A stretch of DNA of 64,000 nt from NCBI GenBank assembly GCA_000431335.1, contig FR888054.1:124001-188000 (forward strand), given 5' to 3'. This DNA comes from Clostridium sp. CAG:343 (lineage in GTDB: Bacteria; Bacillota; Clostridia; TANB77; CAG-508). The position numbers and the translations under genes were made by a program. Shown in pieces: positions 15,361 to 25,453 of this stretch (position 1 is its first letter; every line of letters starts with the position of its first letter). Under the pieces are notes generated by a model. It had not been told where the DNA came from. It made no database searches and worked only from the letters and a program-made list of their open reading frames with translations.

Positions 15361-18048
15361 ATGAAAAAACTAAATAAAATAACTTTAAAAGAACTTTTAG
15401 ACTCTACGGACTTATTAATGCATTTATCTGATATATTATATTTTTGTGATGATGTTGAAACAATTAATGAATTCGTTAATTCTACTAGAAAAAATTCTGA
15501 CTTAAACTATAAAGAAATTAAAGATTTTTTAATTAAACACGAAAACAAAATAAATAAACAAAAATTATTATTATTAATTGTAAAAAATTATTCTGATAAT
15601 ATACAATTAATAGATTCTATATTAAAAGATAATACCTATAAATCAAAAAGTAATAATTCTGAAACTCTGGAATTAATAATACAGAAACAAAAGCAAGAAC
15701 AAAATCTAAATATAGCCAAAAAAATAGGTAAAGGTATGGATGAATCTTTTGCATTCTATTTCTATAATACAGATACCAATAGATATGACATAAATATAAT
15801 TGATTCAAAAGAATTAATTGATGGTATTAAAATAAACAGTTCCGCTAATCTAAAAAGATTCAAAGAAATAAACCAAGATTTCATGGAATCTGATAAAACC
15901 GAAACTGTAGGAATTGAATATCTATTACAATCAATCGTACTAACAGATTTTAATAATATATTTCCTAATGAACAAATTGGAGATAATATGAGAACTTTAC
16001 TTTTGGAAAACCAAATCCTAAAAAACAATGTTAAAACCAGAAAAGAAATAGAAAATTTAAAAAACCAAAATTATGATGAATATGAAAATTTAATAGAAAA
16101 CAATAAATTTCATGATATATTATCAGATATGAAAAATTTACTAGAAAAATATATAAAATATGTAGATATTGACAAGCTTCTTGCAATTAGTGCATATAGA
16201 TTTGAGGAAAGTCTAGAAAATGAATTCATATCTATAGAAAATGCACCTGCTATAAAAGAAATTTTAAATACAATTATAAAACATACCAAAAATAATAAAA
16301 CATTAACTTTATCTCTACAAGATAGAAAAAATTCTTATGATCTTAAAGACATAGAATATTCATTAACTGATATAATTAACTGTATAAATAGATTTACAGA
16401 CGACTCATATATAAAGAAATCACAAATAGAAGAATATAAAAATAAAATAAATTCAGAAGAACTTACTTTATTTGATTTAGATCCTCAATATGTAAAGATT
16501 TGTTTTTCACCTTCTGAATTAGAAAATATAGCTAAATTAAATAGTCAAAACTTACAATATGTATCTACAATATTACAATGGAATAAAGATAAAATATTAA
16601 ATAATATTAAATTTCAAAAAAATTGCCCTGTTGAGTTATTGAAAGATTTTATGACTAAAAAAATTATTTATCCAAATGATATAATATCATTATATAAAGA
16701 TAATATAATAGATATAGAATATATAAAAAATTTAAAAGAATATTCAAATTTTTCTAATGAAATTTCCGCTTCAGAACTAATTTCTTTATATGATAATTAT
16801 AATAAAAATAAATCTGAAGAAAATAATTTAATAAACTATACTAGATATTTAGATCTTTATAAAGAAATATTACTAAATGATAATCCTAAAGAAACCGAAA
16901 AATATTCACTAAACTTTATGGAGCAAATGATTGAAAATTATGACAAAAGACATATAGATACACATATAACTCAATTAGAAGAATTTTATAAACAAGGATT
17001 ATTAACATTAAATACTATTATAGAATGGAATGATCCTTCTGTAATAGAAACTTTTTTAACAGACTTATATAAAGAAAATATTATTCAATTAAATGATGTA
17101 AAAAAATTCGTAAAAAACGGTAACTTACCTTTCGAATATATAAAACAATTAGTATGGGAAGAAAATATTAATTATGAAGAAAGACTAAAACTCTTAGAAG
17201 AAGGTTGGATCCCTGAAGAAGAAATCTTTGAATTATACTCAAAGGCTCTTATTAGAGAGGATGATTTATTAAAATTATCACAAAAATCAATTATAAGTAA
17301 ACAAAAAACACTTGATATTATAAATAATACTCAATTACAAGATTTAGAAAAATATTCTAATATTGTATTAGTAATAGGTGATAAACTCCAAAAAATAAAA
17401 AGAGATGATAGCTTGTATTTTAATGAAGAAAAAAACACTTCAAGCAAAAGCTCTAAACCTAAATTAATGATTGACCCAAATGAAAGAGAGTCCCTTTTTA
17501 GTTTGTTAAAAGCTGGTAAACCAAATAAAGTAGAAATATCAGAGACTAGTCCTTTCTATAATTATGAATTTTATATTATCCCTGATGAAAGTGGAAAAGT
17601 AAATTTAAATAGTGTTATAATTGCAGAAAGAATTTATGAAGAAAAAGAAGAGCATATAAAAAATCCTAATACAACCATTAAATATGCTACTGATAACGCT
17701 ACATACTTCTTCAAATATAAAGATTTAATGGTTCTAAGTAATTACTTAAAAAAAGATGATGCAATAAAAGAAACAAAGAATATAATCTTTAAAGCAAATC
17801 ACACACTTGCAAACGATAAAAGGAATGGACATTGGGCTGCTAGCGTAATTTATGGAGTTGCTAAAACTATGTTATCATCTGACTTAAAGGAATATAGCAA
17901 AGATAATCAAAGAAAAATAATAGTTGAAAAACTTAGTAAAGTATATACTTACGATGAATTAGAAAAAATTTTAGATAAAGGATCTTCAATAGATTCCGGA
18001 GATTCTATTTGTGAAATTATAGATTATGATGACTCTGACTCTAGATAA
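15361..18048 (+). CDS. Large helical-repeat protein of unknown function
   Basis: 895 residues from ATG 15361 with GGAGG ahead. No signal peptide or membrane helix, so cytosolic. Residues of about 400-690 show repeated helical units with a recurring plan such as ELISLYDNY, LEEFYKQGLLTLNTI, FLTDLYKENIIQLNDV, RLKLLEEGWIPEEEIF and LYSKALIREDDLLKL, like an alpha-solenoid. A Ser/Lys linker (NTSSKSSKPK) leads to a distinct C-terminal domain of about 180 residues with NHTLANDKRNGHWAASVIYG. No catalytic motif recognised. It lies next to the insertion site and may itself be accessory. Confidence 0.6.
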   Translation: MKKLNKITLKELLDSTDLLMHLSDILYFCDDVETINEFVNSTRKNSDLNYKEIKDFLIKHENKINKQKLLLLIVKNYSDNIQLIDSILKDNTYKSKSNNSETLELIIQKQKQEQNLNIAKKIGKGMDESFAFYFYNTDTNRYDINIIDSKELIDGIKINSSANLKRFKEINQDFMESDKTETVGIEYLLQSIVLTDFNNIFPNEQIGDNMRTLLLENQILKNNVKTRKEIENLKNQNYDEYENLIENNKFHDILSDMKNLLEKYIKYVDIDKLLAISAYRFEESLENEFISIENAPAIKEILNTIIKHTKNNKTLTLSLQDRKNSYDLKDIEYSLTDIINCINRFTDDSYIKKSQIEEYKNKINSEELTLFDLDPQYVKICFSPSELENIAKLNSQNLQYVSTILQWNKDKILNNIKFQKNCPVELLKDFMTKKIIYPNDIISLYKDNIIDIEYIKNLKEYSNFSNEISASELISLYDNYNKNKSEENNLINYTRYLDLYKEILLNDNPKETEKYSLNFMEQMIENYDKRHIDTHITQLEEFYKQGLLTLNTIIEWNDPSVIETFLTDLYKENIIQLNDVKKFVKNGNLPFEYIKQLVWEENINYEERLKLLEEGWIPEEEIFELYSKALIREDDLLKLSQKSIISKQKTLDIINNTQLQDLEKYSNIVLVIGDKLQKIKRDDSLYFNEEKNTSSKSSKPKLMIDPNERESLFSLLKAGKPNKVEISETSPFYNYEFYIIPDESGKVNLNSVIIAERIYEEKEEHIKNPNTTIKYATDNATYFFKYKDLMVLSNYLKKDDAIKETKNIIFKANHTLANDKRNGHWAASVIYGVAKTMLSSDLKEYSKDNQRKIIVEKLSKVYTYDELEKILDKGSSIDSGDSICEIIDYDDSDSR

Positions 18049-18106
18049 TTTTTTGTATATTATAACAACTAAAAGATACTTTTAAAAGTATTTTTATTGA
18101 ATTTTT

Positions 18107-18113
18107 TGTCGAA
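18107..18113 (+). promoter_or_regulatory. Possible Spo0A box upstream of the D,D-carboxypeptidase gene
   Basis: TGTCGAA, a perfect match to the Spo0A box as known in Bacillus and Clostridia, 79 bases before the dac start codon. A single 7-base match can be chance, but a sporulation-linked carboxypeptidase would be a sensible target. Confidence 0.4.
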
Positions 18114-18155
18114 ATACGATATATTATTTATATTGTTTTAATAGAAAGGAGTCCA

Positions 18156-18182
18156 TGATTTATTTAGTTTATTAAATAATCA
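18156..18182 (+). promoter_or_regulatory. Hairpin between ribosome site and start codon of the dac gene
   Basis: TGATTTATTTA pairs with TTAAATAATCA with one bulge. GAAAGGAG lies just before it (18144-18151) and the ATG at 18192 ten bases after it, so folding would bring the ribosome site to normal spacing. A six-codon frame starting at ATG 18155 overlaps the hairpin. Confidence 0.4.
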
Positions 18183-18191
18183 TATAAAAAA

Positions 18192-19409
18192 ATGAAAATA
18201 AAAAAAATATTTATTATATTATTATGTACATTTTTAATTTTAATTCCATTTGGAAATGTTCTATCAGCTGATATTGTAAATCAACCTTCAATTAGTGCAG
18301 ATGCTTCTATTGTAATTGACAATAAAACTAATAAAATCCTATATAGTAAAAACGAAAATAAAAAAATGTACCCTGCTAGTACTACTAAGATTTTAACAGC
18401 AATTCTTGTTATTGAAAATTCAAATTTAGATGATTTAGTAACAGCAAGCTATGATGCTATTATGTCTATTCCAGATGGTTATTCAATAGCTAATATTCAA
18501 ATTGGTGAACAACTTACAGTTGAACAATTATTAGAACTTTTATTAGTTCACTCTGCTAATGACGCGGCTAACGTATTAGCAGAATTTATTGGAGGTTCAA
18601 CAGACAGTTTCGTTTCTATGATGAATACTAGAATTAATGAATTAGGATTATCTAATTCTCATTTTACTAATGTTTATGGTATGCATAATGAAAATCATTA
18701 TACAACTGCTCATGACTTAGCAATAATTATGAAATATTGCCTCAAGAACGATACATTTAGAAAAATCTCTGGTCAAGCTTCTTGTTCTATCCCATCAACT
18801 AACAAATATGGCACTAGAACATATAATTCTACAAATGAACTTTTAATTCCAAATAGTTCATCTTATTATAAATATTTAACTACTGGAAAAACAGGATTTA
18901 CTTCTCAAGCAAAAGAGTGCTTAGTTTCTTCTGCTTATAAAGATGATTTAGAATTAATTGGAGTTGTACTTGGAAGTAATAATCGATTTTCTGATACTCG
19001 TGCTATATATGACTTTGCATATTCTAATTATTCTATTAAGATTATTGCAAATGAAGGAGACATTGCAAGTAATATAACCATCTCTAATGCAACAAAAGAA
19101 ACCGAAAGTCTGAATCTATTATTAGATGAAAGTATTCCTGTACTGATATCTAATTCTCAAGATATTTCTGAAATTTCACCTGAAATAATATTGAATGATA
19201 ATATTTCAGCTCCAATTGAAGAAGGCTCTATTTTAGGTAAAATAAAATATACAGTAGCAGGAGTTACTTATTCGACTAATATTATCGCTGAACATAATGT
19301 TGAAAAATCTAAATTGCCAGTTTATATTTTGTATTTAAGTATTGCTTTTATATTTATTATAATTTGTTTTATTTTAATTTATAAAAAAAATAGTAAAAAA
19401 AAGATTTAA
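18192..19409 (+). CDS. D-alanyl-D-alanine carboxypeptidase (peptidase S11, DacF-like)
   Basis: 405 residues. Signal peptide 1-25; penicillin-binding motifs S-x-x-K at S63-TTK66 (PASTTK), S-x-N in HSANDAANVL, and KTG in TTGKTGFTSQA. A C-terminal beta domain follows, then a membrane helix (YILYLSIAFIFIIICFILIY) and a basic end. Function: removes the terminal D-Ala of peptidoglycan stem peptides at the outer membrane face, limiting cross-linking; DacF acts in spore cortex formation. The start lacks an adjacent ribosome site; a hairpin may bring the upstream one close. Possible Spo0A box upstream. Confidence 0.9.
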   Translation: MKIKKIFIILLCTFLILIPFGNVLSADIVNQPSISADASIVIDNKTNKILYSKNENKKMYPASTTKILTAILVIENSNLDDLVTASYDAIMSIPDGYSIANIQIGEQLTVEQLLELLLVHSANDAANVLAEFIGGSTDSFVSMMNTRINELGLSNSHFTNVYGMHNENHYTTAHDLAIIMKYCLKNDTFRKISGQASCSIPSTNKYGTRTYNSTNELLIPNSSSYYKYLTTGKTGFTSQAKECLVSSAYKDDLELIGVVLGSNNRFSDTRAIYDFAYSNYSIKIIANEGDIASNITISNATKETESLNLLLDESIPVLISNSQDISEISPEIILNDNISAPIEEGSILGKIKYTVAGVTYSTNIIAEHNVEKSKLPVYILYLSIAFIFIIICFILIYKKNSKKKI

Positions 19410-19440
19410 GTTAAAATTATAACTTAAATCTCTTTTTTAA
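19402..19440. terminator. Bidirectional terminator between convergent genes
   Basis: AGATTTAAGTTA and TAACTTAAATCT form a perfect 12-bp stem with a 6-base loop, flanked by A run and T run, serving both the carboxypeptidase and the giant surface protein. Confidence 0.88.
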
Positions 19441-19448
19441 TTTTTTGC

Positions 19449-22400
19449 TTATTTTATATAATGTTTTTTTCTCACTATATAACTTACTCCTGCAATTGTA
19501 GCTCCTACTCCAACAGATGCTATTATAATCCAAAATGCTACTGAACCTGTATATGGTAATTTAAATGGTAATTTTTCTAAAACTCCTTCATTTTTATTAC
19601 TATTGCTATTGCTTTCATTTTCTTTCACAATTTCATTTATTTGTCCAGTTACAACATTTGAAATATTAATCTTACTTAAATCTGTTTTATTTCCAGCTGC
19701 ATCTTCTATATTTTCTGTTATATTATTGATGGTCATTTTGCCAATATCTTTTTCTGATATTGTATATGTATATATTATAGAATTTACATATTCTCCTACA
19801 GTATAGTCGCTTTCTAAATTTCCTTCTGCTTTGTTTCTTCCAAATTTAATATTTAATACAGGTACTTCTTCAGCTGCTATATACTCATTTCTGTTTTTCA
19901 TATTTTCATCTTCAAAAACGACTTTAATTTTAACTTTATCTCCTGCCTTATAATTTTTTCCTTCTTCTGCCATTACATAAATTGCCTTTATAGTTGATTT
20001 TGAATAATCAATCACTATTGGCTCATCCATATTTTCTTCATTCATTACTGTCAAATTTGCTTCATTCCCTGATAAATCTCTACATCCACTTACTTGGATT
20101 TCAAGATATCCCTCTTTTATTTTGTCATTTATTTCTAAACTAGCTGTATACTCTTTGCCACTACCTTCTACTGTAGCCACTTGTCCTCCCATTGTAACTG
20201 TTGGCAATTCTGCTAAATCTTCATTTGAAGTAATATTAACTTTTACAATATCTCCTTTATTTAAATAATAACTATCTTTTTCTATTTCTGGGACTACTGT
20301 TATCTCTGGTGCTGTAGTATCTGCTACAACTTCACCAACTAATAAATTTATTCCGTTTGGAACTGTTTCTAAATTGCCTGTTAATTCATCAGACATTTCG
20401 TCTTGCTCTGTTACATCATCTCCTACAAATGCTTTAGTATTGCTAGAAATATATTCTTCACTTAGTTCTTTGCTTTCATCTTCTGATTCATCATTAGATA
20501 AAACTTCCATTTTTTCATTTTCTATATCTATATTTTCTTCTGTTTCTTCAATAGTAAAATCTTCTTCTTCTTCATTATTAACTGTTAATATAGTATCCAT
20601 TTTACCAGTATCATCTGTTAAATTTCCATCATTTAGTCCTACTATTTTTAATATTCCATTATCTCCTTCTTGCACTTCATATTCGTATCTAATAGCTGTA
20701 TTATTGTCTTCAAATCTAATAAATTCTGGATTTTTAACACTTGAATTGTTACCAAATTCTAACTGTAGTTCTGGTACATTTCCTTTTACTTCTTCTGAAA
20801 ATGCAATCTTTATACTTATTTTTTCCCCTTGTTTATATTCTTGTTGTCCTTCATCTTGATCAATTGTAACTTTTTGAATAGTAGGTATATTTAATGGCTT
20901 TACATTTACTTTTATTGTCTCTTTAACATCTTCATTTGTTGGGCTACTTATTTCTATAGTTGCTTTTCCCTCTGAAATAGCAAGTATTTTATATGCTCCT
21001 GTCTCTTCATCCTTATACATTCTTGCAATATCTTCATCTGATGATGTAATAATTGGTTCTTCTGTTGCATCTATTTCTCCTTCTATATCTTGACTATTTG
21101 CACTTGATTTTAGAAGTTTAGATACTGAATTTGCAATTATATATTCCTCATCTTCTAATGATTCTTTTAGCGTAATATCTTGCTTACTTGTATAAATTTT
21201 AGTAATAGACTTCTCTACCTTTACATCACATCCATCACTTATACCATCGATTGTAACAGTTACCTTTGCAGTTCCTTCTTTTACAGGTATAACTTCTACA
21301 TTTCCATAACTATCCTCTTTTAATTTTACAATATTTTCATCTGAACTTTTCCACTCAGCGTCTTTATTATCTAAATTTGTGTTTACTTTTAAATATGTAT
21401 ATTTATCCGGTAAGTTAGACAAATCATAGTTTATTGTATTTTCACTTAATTCAACATATGCTTTATCTATAATTTCAATATTAAATCTAGCTGTTTTATA
21501 TTTATTATCTTCACTATTCTCATCTAGCATGCTACAACATATAACTATTTTGCTACCTGTTACAGCATTTTCATTAACTTTAATATTAGCACTTCCATCA
21601 TTATTTTGAGTAATAGTTACCATATCTGCTTGCCCTTCAGCATACCATCTAATTTTATTTTGAATACTTTCATCTTTAAAATCTTCATAATCGTCATCTT
21701 TTAAACTTTTAAACTTTAATGTAAAAACATCATTTTTATACATTCTATTATAATTATTAAAGCTCATTTTCTGAATGCCTGTAGCATCAACTACATTTAA
21801 TGAACCATCTCTGTTAATATCTCCTCTTTCTTTTTCTTCTTCTGTAAATTGAACCAAGTTTACTATTGCTCTTTGTACCTCAAACGAATCCACCTCTGTA
21901 ATAAATCCATCTTTGTTAACATCTCCTAAAATATTTTTGTTTACTTTCTTTGCAGTAATTACTTCAAATCCAGTAGTAATATTATTTTTATCTATTATTT
22001 TTAATTTTATTTCTCCCACTTTTTCTTCTTCATTATTTTCATTTAGGTATGTTACTTTTATTACCACACTACCGTTTAAAGCTGATAGTTCATTTTTTGA
22101 TTTAATTGAAATTCCATCTTGACTTTTAGTAACATTTACTAATTCTTCTCCTTCAGTAACAGATAATTTTAAATTGTCAATTGAAACTAATTTATTTTTA
22201 TCGTCATATACCTTAAATGTTTCTGAACTTCCTATTTGTAATGAATTTACTCTTTTATTTATAATAACTTTTAAAGCTGTTAAATCATTAGCGTCAATAG
22301 TATCATTTCCATCAACATTAGCATATTTTTTTTGATCATCTGTAAGTTCTTGTAATTTAGATAAATATCTTTGTAATAACAAATAGTCGTATTCATTAAT

Positions 22401-25250
22401 ATATCCATCTTGATTTATATCTCCTGCTATAGCCTCATTCTTTACATTCGTCGCACTATCTGTTTTGGCAGATTTTACTAATATATATCCATTTCCTTCC
22501 ATATACTTTTCTACTAAAGTATTTATATTGTCTGTTTCTGTTCCGCTTTCACTATCCCTACCAGCATTTGAAATTGTTACAGTATCTCCACTTATACTTA
22601 AAAGAACTAACCAATGACCTATTGTAGTATATTTAGAATCAGGCCCTGGACTAACTCCAACAAGCACAGGCATACCTTTTTCTAAATTATTCCTTATATT
22701 TTTAATAGTAGTTTCTGTTGAAGTATTATATTTTAGTTCAACTGTTACTCCAAAATTTTCAAAAGCTGTTTTTAATGATGAAGGGGACGTTCCCTCTTTT
22801 ATACTATTAGCTACATCTCCTGGATTTTTATCTATTCCTAATCCACTAAGTACAATTGCAACAGATGTTGGTCCACACCCATACTGATGTATTGTACCTC
22901 CCCAATATGATTTTTCAGCATATGAACCTCTAAACTGCTTATAATTTTTATAATTCTTATCTCCAACTTTTGTTAACCAAGTATATCCATCTCCTGTTTC
23001 TGAATAAGTTGAAATATCTACAGCACTTGCGAAATATAACTTATTTGCTTCACTATTTCCGTAATATAAATAAATTCCATTTGAAGATTTATTACTTTCA
23101 TCTATAATAATGTCATCTCCCAAGTTTCCTGACAAATTTTTATAATTCTTTATCTCTATTGGTATACATTTATCTACATAACCAAATGCATTAGCTGTTT
23201 GTAGTATATAATTTGAATCTAAATATGCATAATAATGATATATTTCACTTTTATCTTTTTTATTTTTATTTTTTAATCTAGCAAAAGTCGTTTTGTGTCC
23301 ACATACATATATTTCTGGATTATTTCCAAGTTTCTCTTCTGTTGTTAAATCTATTACTATTTTTTGATTTTGGTATATTGTCATTTTTTGTTTATCAGAT
23401 GACAATTTTCCTCCTGTTATATTTATTTCACTTATTTCAGGATAACTACTATCGAAATAAACTTTATTTTTTATAGTATAACTTGTAGCATTTCCCCATT
23501 TATCTGATAGTCCATATATTTCTATTACATAATCTCCATATAAAGTCCCTGTTCCAAATTTATCTGTTATTGGAATTTCTATAGAGAAATTGGTTTTATT
23601 TCCTACATTTATTGTACCAGTTTTTAAATCTGTTCCATTAATTTTTATTCCACTATATTTTGAAACTTCTTCATGTGCTTTAAGATTTAATATCAATTTG
23701 TCTCCTACTTTTACTGCACATTTATCTTTATCATAAATCTTGCCATCTTTCTTTATTTGTAAACTTTGTATTTTAGGTGGCGTTGTATCTGTTTTAATTT
23801 TTTTCTTTGATATTCTAATATTGCCTGCTAAATCCTCAACTTCGATATTATATGTTCCAGATTTTGTAACTTCATATGTTACAGGATATGCACAATAGTA
23901 ATTTTTATTATTACATTTATAAATATCACTTCCATTTACTGATATCCTTTTTATAGCCACATTATCTTTAGCACATATCATTAAGTACTTTATGTTTTTT
24001 CCTAATTCACTTTTGCAACTAGCAGTAATCGTTGGACGATTTGTATCAATTCCTTTAACCTCTTGAGAAAAAGCAATAGTATTTAGTCCTGGATATATTA
24101 CTTTTATATTATAAGTTCCATTTTTTGTTACTAAATATTTTACTGTATTATACCCTACATATTTTCCATTTACATAAATTTTAGCATTGTTGCAATCAAC
24201 ATTTAAACCATTACTTGGCCAAATATTTATATATTTCTTTTTTGCCCAACCATTAGTAACACTCGAATTATATCTTAAAGACATTTGATAATAATTGTTG
24301 CTATTATTATTGTTGTTGTTATTATTGTTGTTATTATTATTTGGATTAGTACTTGCTTTGGTTCCTGACCAATTAAACATTACATATGATCCTTTAAATG
24401 GTGAACTTGACGTACCTGGTATTCGAACCATTGCTTTTTCTTTTTCTTTTCCTTTACTTTTAACTGTAACTTTTTTTCCAGATATCTTGACAATATTCTC
24501 CTTATAATAAGTAGGTGCTACTATATTACCATATGATTTCACAAAGATATCTGGCAATGTACTATTTCCTGTATTTCCACTTTTTATTGTTCCTAAATAT
24601 TTAGTTATTATTTGGTGTTGTAAATTATATCTAGCATCATGTACAATACCATCATTTATGCTTTCAATATTATTTTTACTTAAATCTATATATGTAATAT
24701 TTTTTAAAGCTTTCCTTCCAGAAGAGGTCATAAACCCACTTGTTCCAGATATTTTACAATTAGAAAAATTTAATCTTCTTAAATTCGGCCATTTTGAAAA
24801 ATCAGGTAATGTAGTTATTCCTCCTATATTTAATCCTGAAAAATTAAACTCTGTTTCTTTTTTACATGTAGCTGAACTAAAATATCTACTTGGTACTTCA
24901 ATATAATATCCTCCTGATATTTTATGTAATGCCTTTCTATTATTTCTTTCTAATGATGCCTCTACTGGATTCATATTTTTTTGTTCATCCCACGTTAACC
25001 ATATTTCATCGGATATCTTATTAATAATATATTTTAATATTACATCACTAGAGCTAGTTATTCTAACAGAACTATATTTAGCCAATTTTTTCTCAATTGG
25101 ATTAATTGCTATTTGAGTAATACTAGTTTTATCTTCTTCATACTTAGCATCTTTTATCTTATTTGTTATACATACTAGTCCAATTATTACTTCTGCCACC
25201 AAAATAATAAATAAAAAATTTAATACTTTTAAAAATTTCATAATTTTCAT
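19449..25250 (-). CDS. Giant cell-wall-anchored protein with C39-like peptidase, dockerin-type and Ig-like domains
   Basis: 1933 residues from ATG 25250 (AAGGGGAT upstream). Order: N-terminal membrane helix; a leucine-rich-like part (LPDFSKWPNLRRLNFSN); a polyasparagine linker; Ig-like/Bacterial Ig modules; a C39-like papain-fold domain with catalytic Cys in HQYGCGPTSVAIVLSG and His in TIGHWLVLL; two EF-hand dockerin-type segments (GDINQDGYINEYD, GDVNKDGFITEVD, each paired); BIG2-like domains (KEGTAKVTVTIDGIS); and LPYTG, a membrane helix and a basic tail for sortase anchoring. Probably a surface peptidase or adhesin. The substrate is unknown. It is the largest gene of the window. Confidence 0.85.
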   Translation of the reverse strand: MKIMKFLKVLNFLFIILVAEVIIGLVCITNKIKDAKYEEDKTSITQIAINPIEKKLAKYSSVRITSSSDVILKYIINKISDEIWLTWDEQKNMNPVEASLERNNRKALHKISGGYYIEVPSRYFSSATCKKETEFNFSGLNIGGITTLPDFSKWPNLRRLNFSNCKISGTSGFMTSSGRKALKNITYIDLSKNNIESINDGIVHDARYNLQHQIITKYLGTIKSGNTGNSTLPDIFVKSYGNIVAPTYYKENIVKISGKKVTVKSKGKEKEKAMVRIPGTSSSPFKGSYVMFNWSGTKASTNPNNNNNNNNNNNNNSNNYYQMSLRYNSSVTNGWAKKKYINIWPSNGLNVDCNNAKIYVNGKYVGYNTVKYLVTKNGTYNIKVIYPGLNTIAFSQEVKGIDTNRPTITASCKSELGKNIKYLMICAKDNVAIKRISVNGSDIYKCNNKNYYCAYPVTYEVTKSGTYNIEVEDLAGNIRISKKKIKTDTTPPKIQSLQIKKDGKIYDKDKCAVKVGDKLILNLKAHEEVSKYSGIKINGTDLKTGTINVGNKTNFSIEIPITDKFGTGTLYGDYVIEIYGLSDKWGNATSYTIKNKVYFDSSYPEISEINITGGKLSSDKQKMTIYQNQKIVIDLTTEEKLGNNPEIYVCGHKTTFARLKNKNKKDKSEIYHYYAYLDSNYILQTANAFGYVDKCIPIEIKNYKNLSGNLGDDIIIDESNKSSNGIYLYYGNSEANKLYFASAVDISTYSETGDGYTWLTKVGDKNYKNYKQFRGSYAEKSYWGGTIHQYGCGPTSVAIVLSGLGIDKNPGDVANSIKEGTSPSSLKTAFENFGVTVELKYNTSTETTIKNIRNNLEKGMPVLVGVSPGPDSKYTTIGHWLVLLSISGDTVTISNAGRDSESGTETDNINTLVEKYMEGNGYILVKSAKTDSATNVKNEAIAGDINQDGYINEYDYLLLQRYLSKLQELTDDQKKYANVDGNDTIDANDLTALKVIINKRVNSLQIGSSETFKVYDDKNKLVSIDNLKLSVTEGEELVNVTKSQDGISIKSKNELSALNGSVVIKVTYLNENNEEEKVGEIKLKIIDKNNITTGFEVITAKKVNKNILGDVNKDGFITEVDSFEVQRAIVNLVQFTEEEKERGDINRDGSLNVVDATGIQKMSFNNYNRMYKNDVFTLKFKSLKDDDYEDFKDESIQNKIRWYAEGQADMVTITQNNDGSANIKVNENAVTGSKIVICCSMLDENSEDNKYKTARFNIEIIDKAYVELSENTINYDLSNLPDKYTYLKVNTNLDNKDAEWKSSDENIVKLKEDSYGNVEVIPVKEGTAKVTVTIDGISDGCDVKVEKSITKIYTSKQDITLKESLEDEEYIIANSVSKLLKSSANSQDIEGEIDATEEPIITSSDEDIARMYKDEETGAYKILAISEGKATIEISSPTNEDVKETIKVNVKPLNIPTIQKVTIDQDEGQQEYKQGEKISIKIAFSEEVKGNVPELQLEFGNNSSVKNPEFIRFEDNNTAIRYEYEVQEGDNGILKIVGLNDGNLTDDTGKMDTILTVNNEEEEDFTIEETEENIDIENEKMEVLSNDESEDESKELSEEYISSNTKAFVGDDVTEQDEMSDELTGNLETVPNGINLLVGEVVADTTAPEITVVPEIEKDSYYLNKGDIVKVNITSNEDLAELPTVTMGGQVATVEGSGKEYTASLEINDKIKEGYLEIQVSGCRDLSGNEANLTVMNEENMDEPIVIDYSKSTIKAIYVMAEEGKNYKAGDKVKIKVVFEDENMKNRNEYIAAEEVPVLNIKFGRNKAEGNLESDYTVGEYVNSIIYTYTISEKDIGKMTINNITENIEDAAGNKTDLSKINISNVVTGQINEIVKENESNSNSNKNEGVLEKLPFKLPYTGSVAFWIIIASVGVGATIAGVSYIVRKKHYIK

Positions 25251-25453
25251 AATAATATCCCCTTTAATGTTATTAATCACTAATTTAAATTTACTACATT
25301 ATTATTTTAGTTTCAATAGTAGCTATTTCTTAGTTCAAGAATGTTACAATGCATTACTAGAAAACTACTTGCGGATATTTAAAATATAAACACCACATTC
25401 TTTAATATTTTATTTTTATTACAATTTGATTACATGCCATTTTATTTACTATT
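25251..25453. other. Intergenic stretch
   Basis: AT-rich; promoter region for the giant surface protein on the minus strand and the 3' side of comEA. No gene seen; the plus-strand frame here is a shadow of comEA. Confidence 0.4.

Noticed and set aside
20374..20859. Serine-rich plus-strand frame of 161 codons
   Set aside because: Shadow of the acidic Glu/Ser-rich part of the giant surface protein.
24295..24507. Leucine-rich reading frame on the plus strand
   Set aside because: It is the shadow of the polyasparagine linker of the giant surface protein on the other strand.
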